From contig OX457052.1 of NCBI GenBank assembly GCA_949752735.1, forward strand, positions 37,513,868 to 37,577,867: 64,000 nt of DNA, given 5' to 3'. The translations under genes and the position numbers were made by a program. The notes under the pieces were generated by a model. That model did not search any database. It saw nothing but the letters and a program-made list of their open reading frames with translations, and was not told the origin of the DNA. Below, one piece after another: positions 35,295-46,715 of this stretch. Within the stretch, counting starts at the first letter, position 1; every line of letters starts with the position of its first letter. Source of the DNA: Lumbricus terrestris (taxonomy: Eukaryota > Annelida > Clitellata > Crassiclitellata > Lumbricidae).

Positions 35295-35640
35295 GACTAC
35301 TAATAATCTTAACCATCCCCATTACTGCGGATCGGAGACCAGAGCCAACGACGTCAGTTTCCTCCATCCCTCTCTGTCCCTCGCTCTCCTTATACACTCC
35401 GCCATTGACAACCCCATCCACTCCTTGACGTCGTCTACCCAGCGTCTTCTCGGTCTTCCTCGGGCTCTTTTTCCGTCCACATAACCCTGACAATGAAGGC
35501 CTGGAGATTGTCCGCTCTGATCGTGTGTCCAAGGTAGTTCGACTTCCTACTCGTCACCACTTCAAACAGTCGCTGTTCCGATTGCAGCTCCTCTAGTACT
35601 CACTCGTTTATTCTGTGCTCCCTCCAGCTGACTCTCAGTG
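35295..35640 (-). mobile_element. RTE-like LINE C-terminus
   Basis: Minus strand: YLGHTIRADNLQAFIV, a frameshift, then DGKRARGRPRRRWVDDVKEW, MGLSMAECIRRARDREGWRK and LTSLAL. This is the usual GRGRPRxRW...DRxxWR end of RTE-like polyproteins. Confidence 0.83.
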
Positions 35641-35926
35641 TCTTTTATTGTATGTCGTCGTCTCGAAAGCTGACACCATCTTTCTGAAGTGGATAATTTT
35701 GAAGCGACACAACACAAATAAACGTTCCAAATAATTAATTATTATGCTATAGGCCTACCTATATATAAATTGATATTATACATAAGAAAAAGGTGTTTAG
35801 GTAAATTTTATTGAAAGTCCATGATGCAGCAATCTTAGTTGCCATGATAATGGTTAATGAAATAAGTGGTCCATGTGTGACGTCAATCCATTTTGTTCTT
35901 TGGCTCAATTTTTCTGTCGTCATACG

Positions 35927-36275
35927 CATAGGCGGAGACTTGGTCTAGAAGTTGGGTGGGACGAACGAGCCGCCGAAGTACATTTCGCCGAGACATTTTG
36001 GGCGGACGGCTGATCGACGAAAATTTCCCATTTTTATCGAGGAAATTTTCCGACAACTTTTTTAGTCACTTGGTCGAAATTTTCTGAAAAAATACCCACT
36101 TTTCCTGCCAAAATAGTTGATGACCTTTTTAAAGTCCTTTCGTCATTTGCTCAAAGTCCCATCAGTGTATACATCAAATGTGCATATCCTAATACCTAAC
36201 CTTTGGGGGAGAATACATGGACATTCCCCTCACCACAAACATTGAGGGGTCCGTCCCCCTAAGTCTGTGTCCATG
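35927..36275. mobile_element. hAT-like MITE, 349 bp
   Basis: Ends CATAGGCGGAGACTTGG and (inverted) CATGGACACAGACTTAGG. Flanking octamers are GTCATACG (35919-35926) and GTCATATG (36276-36283), one change. A left end of the same kind, without a visible partner, lies at 44404. Confidence 0.75.
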
Positions 36276-36283
36276 GTCATATG

Positions 36284-37182
36284 GCATCAAAGGCCGTTGA
36301 CGACAATTTACAGCATGTACACAGTAAAAATCAACTAATTGTGACCATACACAACATTCAACGTTGTCTTAACATATAACTTCACAAAGTCATTAGTGTT
36401 CATTGCTTAGTTGACAGCAAAATGTTTTACAGTTAATAACATCAACTAGACATGCTATCGTACAACTTATCTTTTGCTTTTGTGAAACTCATTAATATGT
36501 TGCAATACCGTCTTGTAAGAAATGTCACAAACTTTTCGAATGACTAATCTAAATATACATATGATCCCTAATCTCTGCATTTGAGTAAAAGCAATTCTTA
36601 CACCAATTAATAAGAGATATGACTGTGACATGCGATTGTAGCTGCACATTTGCATTTCCAATAAGCTCAAAATCAATGAAATCAAGCATTATTCTAGACA
36701 TAATACATTCAATATATGAATATGATATGTTTATCTTATATTGACACAGTCATGTGTAATTTTTATCATAATTATATTGGCACATGTTTCATGAAACAGG
36801 GATCTCATCAGATAGTTTTCAACAATTACATTTGGGTTATAACATAGCTCAATTAATATTAATCTGTCATTCATTCCAGTGCAAAACAAAGTTTGTATTT
36901 TCATTTGCATGCTTACATGTAAATATTAACCATTACAATTAATCGTAATATATGCACAGAGTTGCAAAATAACATTAACATAATTTACTTATTTCAGCTC
37001 GTCAACTAAAAGTGTCCAGCTTACGTACCTATTTATAATGTAAATTGATTTATTTTTACAGGTGTCTAAAGATTGATTCGTTTTGAGCATCTCTTCACGA
37101 AATTAAATAATATAAGAAAAGGATATTCTGTAATATTCTAATTATTTTAATATTTAAGTATTTTATTTCTATCCACATTTTT
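36284..37182. other. No gene; TATA-26-AGGTGTC site at 37034-37069
   Basis: Very AT-rich. 36290-36310 is a scrap of the RTE-type 3' end (GGCCGTTGACGACAAT). The plus-strand motif has TATAA at 37034 and AGGTGTCTAAAG at 37060, only 120 bp before an L2-like LINE begins. A 73-codon minus-strand frame (36685-36467) is not recognised. Confidence 0.45.
37034..37073 (+). promoter_or_regulatory. TATA-26-AGGTGTCTAA composite site
   Basis: TATAA at 37034 and AGGTGTCTAAAG at 37060. Confidence 0.45.
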
Positions 37183-38416
37183 GTGTATGGTAATGTTTCT
37201 GTTATGGTAATAAGCATTAATATTAAATATTTTGACACTGTCGACCACGAGATTTTGTTAGAGCGGCTGAGTGTTTCTTTTGGTTTGTCTGGTGCATTTT
37301 ACAAATGGATAGATTCTTTTCTTCAGGAGCGTTCTCTCTGTGTGGTCCATGGCTCTTCTAGGTCCTCATGGATGCCTGCACAATATGGTCTACCCCAGGG
37401 TTCAGTCCTTGGTCCCATACTTTATATTATTTACACCTCAGGTCTTGCCACTCTACTAACAGCTCATTCGGTTTTGAGTCAGCAGTATGCTGACGACGTC
37501 CAGGCTTACACCCATTGCCTCCCTTCTAATGCTGTCAAAGCGGTTCGGATAATGAGCGGGACTTTGGATGCTCTAGAGGCATGGATGTCATCCAATAGAC
37601 TACGCTTGAACCCATCTAAGACAAAATTTATTTGGTTGGGCACACGGCAGCAGCTTGCCAAGCTTGATCTATTTTCTCTTGCATCTGAATTTCCTGGCTT
37701 TGTCTTTGCAACCACGGTTCATGACCTCGGTATCCAACTTGACCAAGAACTCACTTTTGCTCCTCAACTTCACCGTCTTGCTCGAGACTGCTATTATCAG
37801 CTGCGCCAGCTTCGCACTGTCATCCGTTCTCTTACGTCTGCTGCTACTCTTACTTTAGTGCATTCTTTCGTTACATCTCGCATTGACTACTGCTCTTCGC
37901 TCTACATTGGCCTCCCATCCAGCAGATTGACTTGTCTTGACCGGGTGTTGCGCTCTGCTGCACGCCTAATTGGGAAAATCCCTAAATATGATCATGTCTC
38001 AAACTACATGCTTGAGGTACTTCACTGGCTCCCTATTCGCCAGCGTATCGAGTTCAGGGTAGCTGCATTGGTATGGCGATGTTGTCAGGGCCTTGCCCAA
38101 CTTACCTCCGTGAGCTATGCAGCTCTACATTGGGTATCCAAGGACGTCGTCAGCTACGCTCTGCTGATAGGGGAGTCCTCTTAGTTCCTTTTGCTCGTAC
38201 TACTACCATGAAGGATCGAGCCTTTTCTGTGGTTGGACCAGTGGTCTGGAATGGCCTTCCTTTTGAGCTACGCCTACACCCTGGGACTCTACCAGGATCC
38301 TTCCTTACTAAACTTAAAACTGTTCTTTTTGTGCGCGCTGGAGTTGGGAGCGCCTCTGAGTAGTTTTTCTTGAAGGAGCGCTATATAAATGTCCGAATGA
38401 ATGAATGAATGAATAA
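37183..38416 (+). mobile_element. L2-like LINE, reverse transcriptase to 3' end, 5' truncated
   Basis: Frame 37183-38184 gives YFDTVDHEILLERL (motif A region), YGLPQGSVLGPILYIIYTSG, QQYADDVQAY (catalytic YADD), WMSSNRLRLNPSKTKFIWLG, TSRIDYCSSLY, ARLIGKIPKYDHV and LHWLPIRQRIEFR. A frameshift near 38075 moves the rest to the next frame (VLLVPFARTTTMKDRAFSVV, WNGLPFELR, VGSASE, stop). It ends GGGAGCGCCTCTGAGTAG...GGAGCGCTATATAAATG and a short TGAA tail. Confidence 0.92.
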
Positions 38417-38559
38417 TATTATACAATGAATAGAAATGATCAAGACATCAAAATGTTATACAACACATACTTATTGAGTCATTAATTAATTCATTAATAT
38501 TGATTACGAAGATGTATAATAGCGTCACTTCCATGCGACTACACAGAAGCGCTCCCGAT

Positions 38560-39050
38560 CCGAGCACGGCTGAAAAGGGCAGTTTGAGATGTGACGGAAA
38601 GAATCTGAGTAGTTTTGCTGAATCTAAAATCGTAGGAATAAACTTGAATGAAAATTTCGAATTGTTGAATTCAGAAAGTTACAAAGACATCCAGATTTTT
38701 TCCCCGAAATAAACAAAGGCGCAAACGAAGCAGATAGAGAAACCCGATTTATGAAGGTTACAGAAAATCGAGACGTCAGCGCCTCTAGTGGCGAACGTCG
38801 TCATTAATTTCCAGATCCACATTTGACCACATAGAGCTCTTTCAATATCGCTCGTTGAAAAGACTCAAGGTATTTTGCATGCAACGTGGAACAGCTAAGA
38901 CACCACTCGTTCCATTCGTCCGTTCCGTTTTTCACCATTCAATCTGTGTCGTATAATATTTATGCAGCAAATTTGATTCCTCGAATATATCTCGATTTGC
39001 ACATAATACTTATATATAGCGTCGGTAGTATATATTGCACAGGTGTCTAA
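38560..39050 (+). repeat. Non-coding block related to 22.1-22.6 kb, ending in a TATA-26-AGGTGTC site
   Basis: 38700-38940 shares CGAAATAAAC, AGCGCCTCTAGTGGCGAACG, TCGTCATTAATT and CGTCCGTTCCG with 22370-22600 in the same order. At 39015 TATAG and 39041 AGGTGTCTAA form an exact composite motif with the flank TATATAGCGTCGGTAGTATA, closest to the ones at 22066 and 15868. Confidence 0.65.
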
Positions 39051-39184
39051 ATAGGCTGGCAATTATTTTACCGTTTTACTGACATGCGATCAATGAAATA
39101 GCAAAATCGATTCGAATGGCTAAATATTTTCGAAGTTTCACCGACACGCACAAATTTTATTTCAGCAACGAGGCTCTCAAACAA

Positions 39185-39270
39185 CAATTCCGTGTCCGTG
39201 CTGTTGTCAGGAGCGCCTCTGAGTAGTACCTTAAAGGATCGCTATAACAAGTGATCGTACATACAGGCTT
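39185..39270 (+). mobile_element. SINE tail fragment
   Basis: GTGTCCGTGCTGTTGTCAGG, AGCGCCTCTGAGTAG, CTTAAAGGATCGCTATAACA, AGTG. Confidence 0.78.
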
Positions 39271-39510
39271 GTATGTATCTAAGCTTAGTATTTGAGAGGC
39301 TACTTTGTTCGTGGCCTAAATAGGGGAAGGGCAAAATCATCTAACCGATTATTTGATGTAGTATCAATGATATTCGTGAAGTAGGTCTTCTAAATTGCAT
39401 GTTGCTTCTATCCATTTAAGAGTGGAGTATTTTATTTAGACGCTAATTATTATAGGTTACCGCTAACAATTCTTTCCTGGGACAGAGCAACGACACCTGG
39501 TTGGATCGTT

Positions 39511-39734
39511 GCTTGTTGTTTTATGTGCACTTGTTATAGCGCCCCTTTGCTCTCTCTACTCAGAGGCGCTCCCGACTACAGCGCGGACACTGCATCTGAG
39601 TTTGACGCCGAGGCGCTGAGCAATTGCGTGTGAAAGACTTGTCCATGGTCCCTACGCGGCGACTTGAGGTGGATTCGAACTTGCAACCCTCCGGCTGCAA
39701 GTCATCGCACATGCCCACTACGCCACCGCGCCCC
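39511..39734 (-). mobile_element. tRNA-derived SINE, best full-length copy
   Basis: Read on the minus strand: GGGGCGCGGTGGCGTAGTGG (box A TGGCGTAGTGG), GTTCGAATCCACC (box B), CGCGTAGGGACCATGGACAA, CAATTGCTCAGCGC, CAGTGTCCGCGCTGTAGTCG, GGAGCGCCTCTGAGTAGAGA, GGGGCGCTATAACAAGTGCA. It shows head, MIR-like core and L2-like tail in one copy. Confidence 0.92.
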
Positions 39735-40555
39735 ATTGCTTATTGTTTAATGACACTTTGTCATACAAGATTGTTTAAAACGTTGCCACCAAAATCATCA
39801 AATCGATATTCTCGTAATCATAATGTCAATAATATTCGCCAAGTAGTTATTAATCAGCCTCTCGATTTCCGCATCATACATCCCCAACAGTGGAAGTCAG
39901 CCATAAGTAATTAATCAGACCAGAATCCAATGTAACGAATCCAATTTCGGATTCGCTGCATTGCCTGATGTAGCTTCGCTAGGGCAGACACGATCAGGAT
40001 GTTCCACGTGATACACCTATCTTCCGTCAACGACCAAGGGAATCGAAGAGATGAAAGATGAGGAAACTTGTGCAACATTCGGTGATCGCGAACGAGAACC
40101 ATGTTTGCTCCGGAGTTTAATTCCGACAGAAGGGCAAGAACTCATTGCAATTTTCGCCATAGGCCGCATAACATAAAAAAGTATCCAACCAAAGACGATA
40201 GAAATTATATTAATATAGCAAGACTTCTAAAGAGAAATGGCAAACAAACCTAGGGCCTACTGTGATGAGAACAATGACTGTAGCATAATATTATGTAGTG
40301 CTGTTTTTGATGTTACCTGTTCCTGGATGCGGTTTGACATCTAGAATATTGATAAACGATTGTTCACCTGGAAAATGTAGACTTAAGAAAGTGCATGGAC
40401 TGGGTTTTTTTTATTAGAATGATCGCTTGAAATAGTTTTTGCGGTACATAAGAAGAGCATTTAACATCGATATATTGTTTAATCCCATCTTGCGGCGGAA
40501 GACATTTATTGGCCACCTTAATATTATAACAAGTTATCCTCCTAATCATGAAAGC
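39735..40555. other. No gene recognised
   Basis: Several short open frames without splice context or family similarity that I can see. Confidence 0.4.
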
Positions 40556-40715
40556 CTGCAGGTCGTATGAGACCAAAGTCAAAAATAGGATTGTGTTTCA
40601 TGTTTAAAAGGTGTCGAAGTATCAATCAGGATTCAGGCTTTTATTTGACACACCTTATGCATTTGCCACTGGTAACACGCAAACAGTAGTGGAACTATAT
40701 TATTATTATTATCCT
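40556..40715 (+). repeat. 135-bp dispersed unit, copy 2
   Basis: Same order of blocks as 31405-31560 (GAGACCAAAGT, AAAAGGTGTCGAAGT, CTTTTATTTGACACACCTTA, AGTGGAACTATA) with a short (TTA)n tail. Confidence 0.75.
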
Positions 40716-40879
40716 TTAAATAAGATCATTATTGTTTTTCTCCAGGCAATTCTAAAATTCTTGGAGGCCGCAGGAAGTGATCGGCAGACAATGTAGCCAG
40801 TCGCTAGCGTGCTGGAGGGATACGGCTTTCAGGCGCCTCTGTTCGCTCTGCTATTAATCACTATTTATCTGTTCATTTA

Positions 40880-41037
<158 letters not shown>

Positions 41038-41099
41038 AAATTCTGAACTCTATTTTCGCAATTGTCATCCTTATCGATTTTGAAAATAAGTTAATAACA

Positions 41100-41369
41100 C
41101 TAAGACTTACTTATTGAAACTGACTTACGAGCAGACTTTCTTTTTTCTATTTTAATTTGGCGCTGCAAAAGACAGTTTACTAATGCTCTGCAATTTAGGC
41201 AGGTCGTGTCAAGGTCATAGCAGCTCTTCAGTAGGTCGAGAAAATTAAATGTAGAGAATATGTTTTTATTGAAAATTCTACAGAATATTGGCGGGTCATA
41301 AGGCAAGTTATGAGAAAACTGGTAAGTCAAGTGACCTGCCATGACTTATCGTATATAGCGCCGCCACTG
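41100..41369 (-). mobile_element. One end of a hAT-like element
   Basis: GCGCCGCCACTG at 41358-41369 is the CAGTGGCGGCGC terminus of the elements at 223 and 28967. A minus-strand frame starts at 41342 and runs 80 codons; I do not recognise it as transposase. The partner terminus was not found. Confidence 0.55.
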
Positions 41370-42914
41370 ATAGTAATAATCGTTAGATAGGCCTACAATG
41401 AAACTGTAAGTGTATTTAAATGCCATTAATTAATTATAATTATAATGTTTATCAAATGCAACCGTTCAATTCCGCCTTTCATTAGACACCTTTATCTGAT
41501 GAAAAATGATCGCTATGTATATTTATTTGTATCAAGCATTACAAATTACAAATCAAGTGTATAGGTTAATTAAACTTATAACTGAAGAGCGTATTTTGTG
41601 AATAAACAGTTTGCGTCCTAGTTGTACATGGCGTTTGTATCTTAAGTAAATATTAGGCCTAATATTAATATTACTATAATTATTTGATTGATGTTTTAAA
41701 TGTGCAGGTTGCTTTTGTATAATGAAGCATTATATTAAATATTATTGTTATTGATGAACTTATATATATATATATATATATATATATTGAACTTTTGTAA
41801 CAGAAACTGATTACTTTGGTTACTAATGTAATTAGTTGTATGAGACAATCAATTTGCAATAATACTGTCTAATGTTGAGATATATGACCCCGTTATCATA
41901 ATGTGTCAAACTGAGCGATAGTCAGATGAACTTCTTTATGTTGTCAAAAAATTGAATGTCATTGAAATTGTACAGTTCCGTTTAGACACCTCTTTGGTGT
42001 TGTTTAGATTCTATAAGTTTACTTTTACTGCTCTGTGCACTTATAATTATTGTATTGTCGTCAACGGCCTTTGTTGTCATACGATGACGTTAAACTTTGG
42101 AATAATAATAATACATTACAATTTTTTAAATCCTTGTTAGCTTCGCGAACGCAATAAATGATCAATTTATTACAATGTAATATCCACCAGTTACGACGAT
42201 ATTGGTCAGATTACTTATTAGATGCATTCGTATGACTAAACGAATCCTAAACGAGCAAGTTCGAAGGCTAAAGTTGGCGTTGCGATATTAAACACTTTTG
42301 TTGCGCTGTATATTCTTACTCAAATATTATATTATATATTCTTATTTGGGCCTACTTTTTAGAAGAAATGCATGTATGCATGTTCCACAAAACTCCTTAT
42401 CCGCAATACCGATTGCCTCTAAAAGTTTAGCAGCCGACAAAAATACATAGGGTGTTCACGATCCCAAAATCTTACCTCTTCTCCATGCTCGACTATAAAG
42501 ATGCAAGGCCATCGTCAAACACTGACATGACCGTTTTTGATTTGTTTTTGTTGTCGTGTTTGGAGCGTTAGAAACGTCCTTAAAGAAAATGTAATAAAAT
42601 AGAATTATGGGTATTGTACGTTATTTTTTCTTTTTTTTCTTTTTCCGATGGTTGATTATATTAAAATTGTGCATTGCTCATGCTAAGAACAGTCTCTGTT
42701 GTGTCATTCTTTGGTCTTGGCGCAATTATCAAATTACAGCGAAAGAAATGTAGTTGATCGGTGTCACACATCATCTAAACCGAAGATCGTGAGTGGAAGC
42801 ACATAACTGGATTCTTCATTGGATCTTTCGTAGTTCCGTTGTTTCGGATTTACTCTACGGTGATACTAACAAAGACTGAGCAAGATTTCGTGTGTATGGC
42901 GCAGCGTCTTCGTC
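41370..42914. other. No gene; two composite motifs, a TA repeat and an RTE 3' end
   Basis: Minus-strand motifs: CATAG 41517/AGGTGTC 41491 (26 bp) and TATAG 42015/AGGTGTC 41991 (24 bp). (TA)n lies at 41760-41788. RTE-type 3' end at 42050-42110. Nothing coding recognised. Confidence 0.5.
41482..41517 (-). promoter_or_regulatory. TATA-26-AGGTGTCTAA composite site
   Basis: CATAG at 41517 (within TACATAGCG) and AGGTGTCTAATG at 41491, minus strand. Confidence 0.42.
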
Positions 42915-43535
42915 AGATTAAGCCATTAGATATTTCGACACCTTTATAATGTGATTGATTGTCGTTTATAAATTAAGGAATTTCCTCGAAATTTCCGTTC
43001 GTCAGGCAAGGTTACAACATTAGAGATTTCAACACCTTTTAATGAATTTGATCGTCATATATAAATAAAGGAATTTCCACAAAATTTCAGTTCGCCAGGT
43101 TAACACATTAGAGATTTCGACACCTTTTAATGCAATTAGTTGTCATGTATAAATGAAGGAATTTCCTCGAAATTTCAGTTTGTCAGGGAAGGTTACAACG
43201 ATAGAGATTTCAACACCTTTTAATGGATGGATCCAGATTTGACCAGGGTCTATGACAATAGATGCCGTTACCCTGGACAGAAATTTGCTCAGCATATTAC
43301 AGCACTCAAGAGCTTTCTTCTGTCGAAGTTTTTTTATTATTACACCTTTTAATGTAATTGATTATCATCTATAAATAAAGGAATTTCCATGAAATTTCAG
43401 TTCGTAAGGTTAACACATTAGAGATTTCGACACCTTTTAATGCAATTAATTGTCATGTATAAATGAAGGAATTTCCGCAATATTTCAGTTTGTGCAATAT
43501 TAATTGTCATTATTTCATAAATCAGGGAATTTCCT
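42915..43535 (-). repeat. Tandem array of 88-bp units, each with TATA-26-AGGTGT
   Basis: About six units, each with GGAATTTCC, TTTCAGTT, a TATA-like box and 26 bp later CATTAAAAGGTGT (minus orientation). Heptamer/TATA pairs: 43037/43063, 43125/43151, 43347/43373, 43435/43461, and 42943/42970 with 27 bp. One unit is split by an insertion (43226-43340). Confidence 0.85.
43226..43340 (+). mobile_element. 90-bp repeat copy as a clean insertion, 13-bp TSD
   Basis: ACACCTTTTAATG stands on both sides (left copy ends at 43225, right copy starts at 43342), within the tandem array whose unit is otherwise continuous. The insert is the 90-bp repeat plus a T-rich end (TCGAAGTTTTTTTATTATT). Confidence 0.8.
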
Positions 43536-43574
43536 CAACAAGTGGATAAAAATTCAAATTGGCTAGACATCAAC

Positions 43575-43690
43575 TCCGCCACTGGTTGCACTCTGCCAGT
43601 GCCAGTGCCAGTCCCAAGCCTGGATAAAGGAGGAGGGCGTCCCTAATGGTCTTTGTTACCACACAGTGACGTTAAACTGCAAATGCCGCC
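43575..43690 (+). mobile_element. 112-bp retroposed element, copy 2
   Basis: GTTGCACTCTGCCAGTGCC, CAAGCCTGGATAAAGGAGGA, GTGACGTTAAACTGCAA: the same ends as the insertion at 3128-3239. Confidence 0.78.
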
Positions 43691-43717
43691 GCCGCTAGAC
43701 ATCATCAAACCAATCAA

Positions 43718-43965
43718 TAATTGGGGGCCCGGTAGCACAATGGATAACACGCTGGCGTAGAGTGCGAGAGGTAGCAGGTTCGAGCCCCCCTTGGGCGGAC
43801 ATGCTTTGTGGGCTACTATTAGCGACAATGTAATTGCAAAGCTGTCTGTTCTGTTAGTAGTTAAGTTTAATTAAGATTACTGCATAACTTGTAAATGTAA
43901 AGCGCAGTGCGTTTGCAGGAGTTGAATTGAAGAAAAAATATTATTATTATTATTTTTATTTTTAT
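43718..43965 (+). mobile_element. Second tRNA-derived SINE family
   Basis: Head: GGGGGCCCGGTAGCACAATG (box A TAGCACAATGG) and GGTTCGAGCCC (box B) at tRNA spacing. The body has GCGACAATGTAATTGCAAAG and GTCTGTTCTGTTAGTAG. It ends in an ATT tail. A scrap of the body lies at 16265-16300. Confidence 0.75.
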
Positions 43966-44099
43966 TTTTTACCCGAGGTACCTAGGATCCCTCGGGATTT
44001 CAAAAAATTATCCTTGTAGCTGTTATTCAATGTCTAGAAATTCAGGCCTCGTCCTACGCAACAATATTAAAAGTACCACGAAAAGCGATGGCATAATAA

Positions 44100-44180
<81 letters not shown>

Positions 44181-44410
44181 GCAAAACAGACACGACCCTA
44201 ATGTAGCAAAGGTTCCGAAGAAAAACTATCGCTTCTATGGTTCTTGGTCCTCGTCCCCTGTGTCGTGCATAAAAGTGCCTCTAAATGCAATTGCGTTGTA
44301 GCGTTCTGTGCAGATGGACAGGCGCTGGAATAAATACAGTTTCCATAGGATCGCCGGTGGCGGCAGTCAGCCGACGACCTAGTTCCATAAGGAACTCACG
44401 ACCCATAGGC
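43966..44410 (-). mobile_element. LINE 3' ends (restriction-like-endonuclease type) around (ATT)n
   Basis: 43966-44100 holds a 3' UTR hairpin (CCCGAGG...CCTCGGG). After (ATT)n at 44100-44180 comes 44200-44410 (minus), coding for EFLMELGRRLTAATGDP, a C-terminal block also present at 48780-49000. Confidence 0.68.
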
Positions 44411-44590
44411 GGAGACCTGGGCCGAGAATTGGGGGGGGGACGGAAAGACGCGAGATTTTCCGAAAAATTTCTGACGACCGGCGAAATCTCGAAAAAAAAA
44501 ATTTTTCGCCGCCAAAAAAGTTGACTTTTTTTAGTCATCCGGCCAAATCTCGACGAAATTTTCTATTTTCGCCGCCAAAAAAAGTCTTGA
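44404..44590. mobile_element. Left end of a MITE of the CATAGGCGGAG type
   Basis: CATAGGCGGAGACCTGG matches the left end at 35927. The interior has the CGCCGCCAAAAAAGT repeat seen in related MITEs. No right end found. Confidence 0.5.
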
Positions 44591-44599
44591 CTCTCGTTG

Positions 44600-45280
44600 A
44601 TGTATGTTACATGCTTAGTAGCTCGTCTTCTTTGTCTTTTTCGATGATCGATCACATATTCCTATTTGGAGAGTTAATCGTTTCCGAAAATAGTCTGAGG
44701 AGCGACCGACCAACGTCGTAGGATGGTTAAAGGCAAGACAAGACAAAGGCAAATTAATATGTCTTTTAAAAAGAATGTAAATTTGATGCGCTAGCGCCAC
44801 GTGTTCAAATCACACCAAAACACCTTTAAAACAAGATTCATTATTGCTTTTATTTCTCTGATTTTGCAAACTATACAGTGAATGAAGACAGAGATCCCTT
44901 CACCGGTTTGCGTTTTAGTCCCTCATAGCTTTCAGCCTAGATCTAGATTTTTCGGCCCTTTTATTTTTCTGGTTTTTGTGGTATTTACTACGAAGGTTCG
45001 CAACTTTCAACGCCTGCTGCTGATTGGTTAATTGACCAGCAATGTTTGACAACATTGATGATGATTAGCATCGTCATTCTTCCTAATGCAGTGGATCTAA
45101 TACAGTTTTCGAAGTGTCAAAGTTGAACAGTTACTGTGAGAAGTTTGACTGCCTGTCACTTGGAGTAACCTATAGTGATAGTCTCTGTTTAACTATACTG
45201 TGTGATTAAATGTCATTCGCATCGCCCTCCACCCTTATCCGGTCAAATTCACTGATGTAATTTTCGCTAAATTGATGTGA
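44600..45280. other. No gene recognised
   Basis: Only a weak minus-strand AGGTGTT site at 44825 with a poor TATA-like box. Confidence 0.4.
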
Positions 45281-45287
45281 TGCATGG

Positions 45288-45385
45288 ATGGATGGATCCG
45301 ATTTGACCAGGGTCTATGACAACAGAGGCCGTTACCCTGGACAGAAATTTGCTCGGCGTACTACAGCACTTATGAGCAAGGTACT
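45288..45385 (+). repeat. Dispersed 90-bp repeat copy
   Basis: GGATGGATCCGATTTGACCA, GGGTCTATGACAACAGAGGC, CGTTACCCTGGACAGAAATT, TGCTCGGCGTACTACAGCAC. Confidence 0.85.
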
Positions 45386-45410
45386 AGACCAGTTATAGCT
45401 GTACTTATCA

Positions 45411-45413
45411 TCA

Positions 45414-45478
<65 letters not shown>

Positions 45479-45732
45479 ATTATTATTATTATTATTATTA
45501 TTTTATTTCATTTTTTTATTCCAACATTTATTAAAACACCACTCAAGCTTAAAACAAAACTCAATAAACAGAAATGTGTTCAAGCGTAGAGTGCGTTGTT
45601 CTCGTCCCCGGGGTGTGGTGCAAAGGTTCCTCTAAAAGCAACGGCGTTGAACCGCTGTGTGCAAATTGAAACCCTCTGAAAGAGGTAGACAATCTCCCTT
45701 GGATCGCCGGAAACAGTGGCACAATGGCGGTC

Positions 45733-45793
<61 letters not shown>

Positions 45794-45799
45794 TCATCC

Positions 45800-45843
<44 letters not shown>

Positions 45844-46275
45844 TTTAATTATTATTATTATTTTTTTTGCCCTGAGGTACTTCATTCCCCCAGGGACTTA
45901 TGGACTATTATTAATTGAAGAATGAATGTCTGGTGGGTCAGGCCTCGTCTTCAGGGTGTGAGGCAAAAGTGGCTTTGAAAGCGACCAGGTTGTGGCGTTG
46001 GATATAAATGGACAGACGTTGAAAAAGGAAGAAGGCTTCACGTCTGTCACCACTGATAGAAGAGATACGGCTGCCAATTTCATTTATGAAGTCTGAGGCC
46101 GACGGGTATTGTTATTATTATTGTTATTGTTGTTGCTGTTTTTGTCGTTGCCGTTGTTGTTGTTGTTATTATTATTATTTTTTTTTCGAGCAAGGCCATT
46201 CCAGACATTATTATTATTATAATTATTATTACTATTATTATCATTGTTATCATCATCATTTCCACTATTATCATT
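45411..46275 (-). mobile_element. Cluster of (ATT)n tracts and LINE 3' ends
   Basis: (ATT)n at 45415-45502, 45730-45792, 45798-45845 and a TTG/TTA mix at 46108-46275. Between them lie minus-strand LINE ends. 45727-45580 reads SGDPREIVYLFQRVSICTQR and FNAVAFRGTFAPH. 46070-45930 reads FQRLSIYIQRHNLVAFKATF. Both carry the 3' UTR hairpin CCCTGAGG...CAGGG. All share one orientation. Confidence 0.75.
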
Positions 46276-46715
46276 ATTTTAACTGACGACGTCAATTGAC
46301 TGTCTTCATAATCACAATGTTAAAGATGTAGCTTGAGTTAGAACCGTCTTTAGATCTTAAATTCGTTACGGAAGCATCTTATAGGTAGCCTATATTTTGT
46401 TACGAGACGCACTAGCGAACGTCCTGCACTGTATAATCATGGCTTTTATATCCGAACAAAATTAACGAAAATGTGCATAAAGTTACTATGCAAGTATTAA
46501 GAAGAACATCGGGGGAATAAAGAGTTAAGGGTAGGCAGAGGGGGAAATGAGGAGCCCAAATATGCTGCAGTGTAGATCAAAAAAGCCTTGCTGATTTGCA
46601 TAGCATCCTGAGAAGAAAGTATTTCTGAGTTCCATAGTTAGATCAGAGTAGGGGCAGAAATTGGATTTAGATCTAGCGCAAACATTCGTCCATCAGGCGA
46701 TCTTTCGATCCATGT

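Noticed and set aside
43718..43800. tRNA gene
   Set aside because: Box A and B are present, but the acceptor ends do not pair well and the sequence continues into a SINE body with an ATT tail.
45580..46295. Frames of poly-Ile, poly-Leu, poly-Tyr and poly-Asn
   Set aside because: Translation of (ATT)n tracts; no conserved protein.
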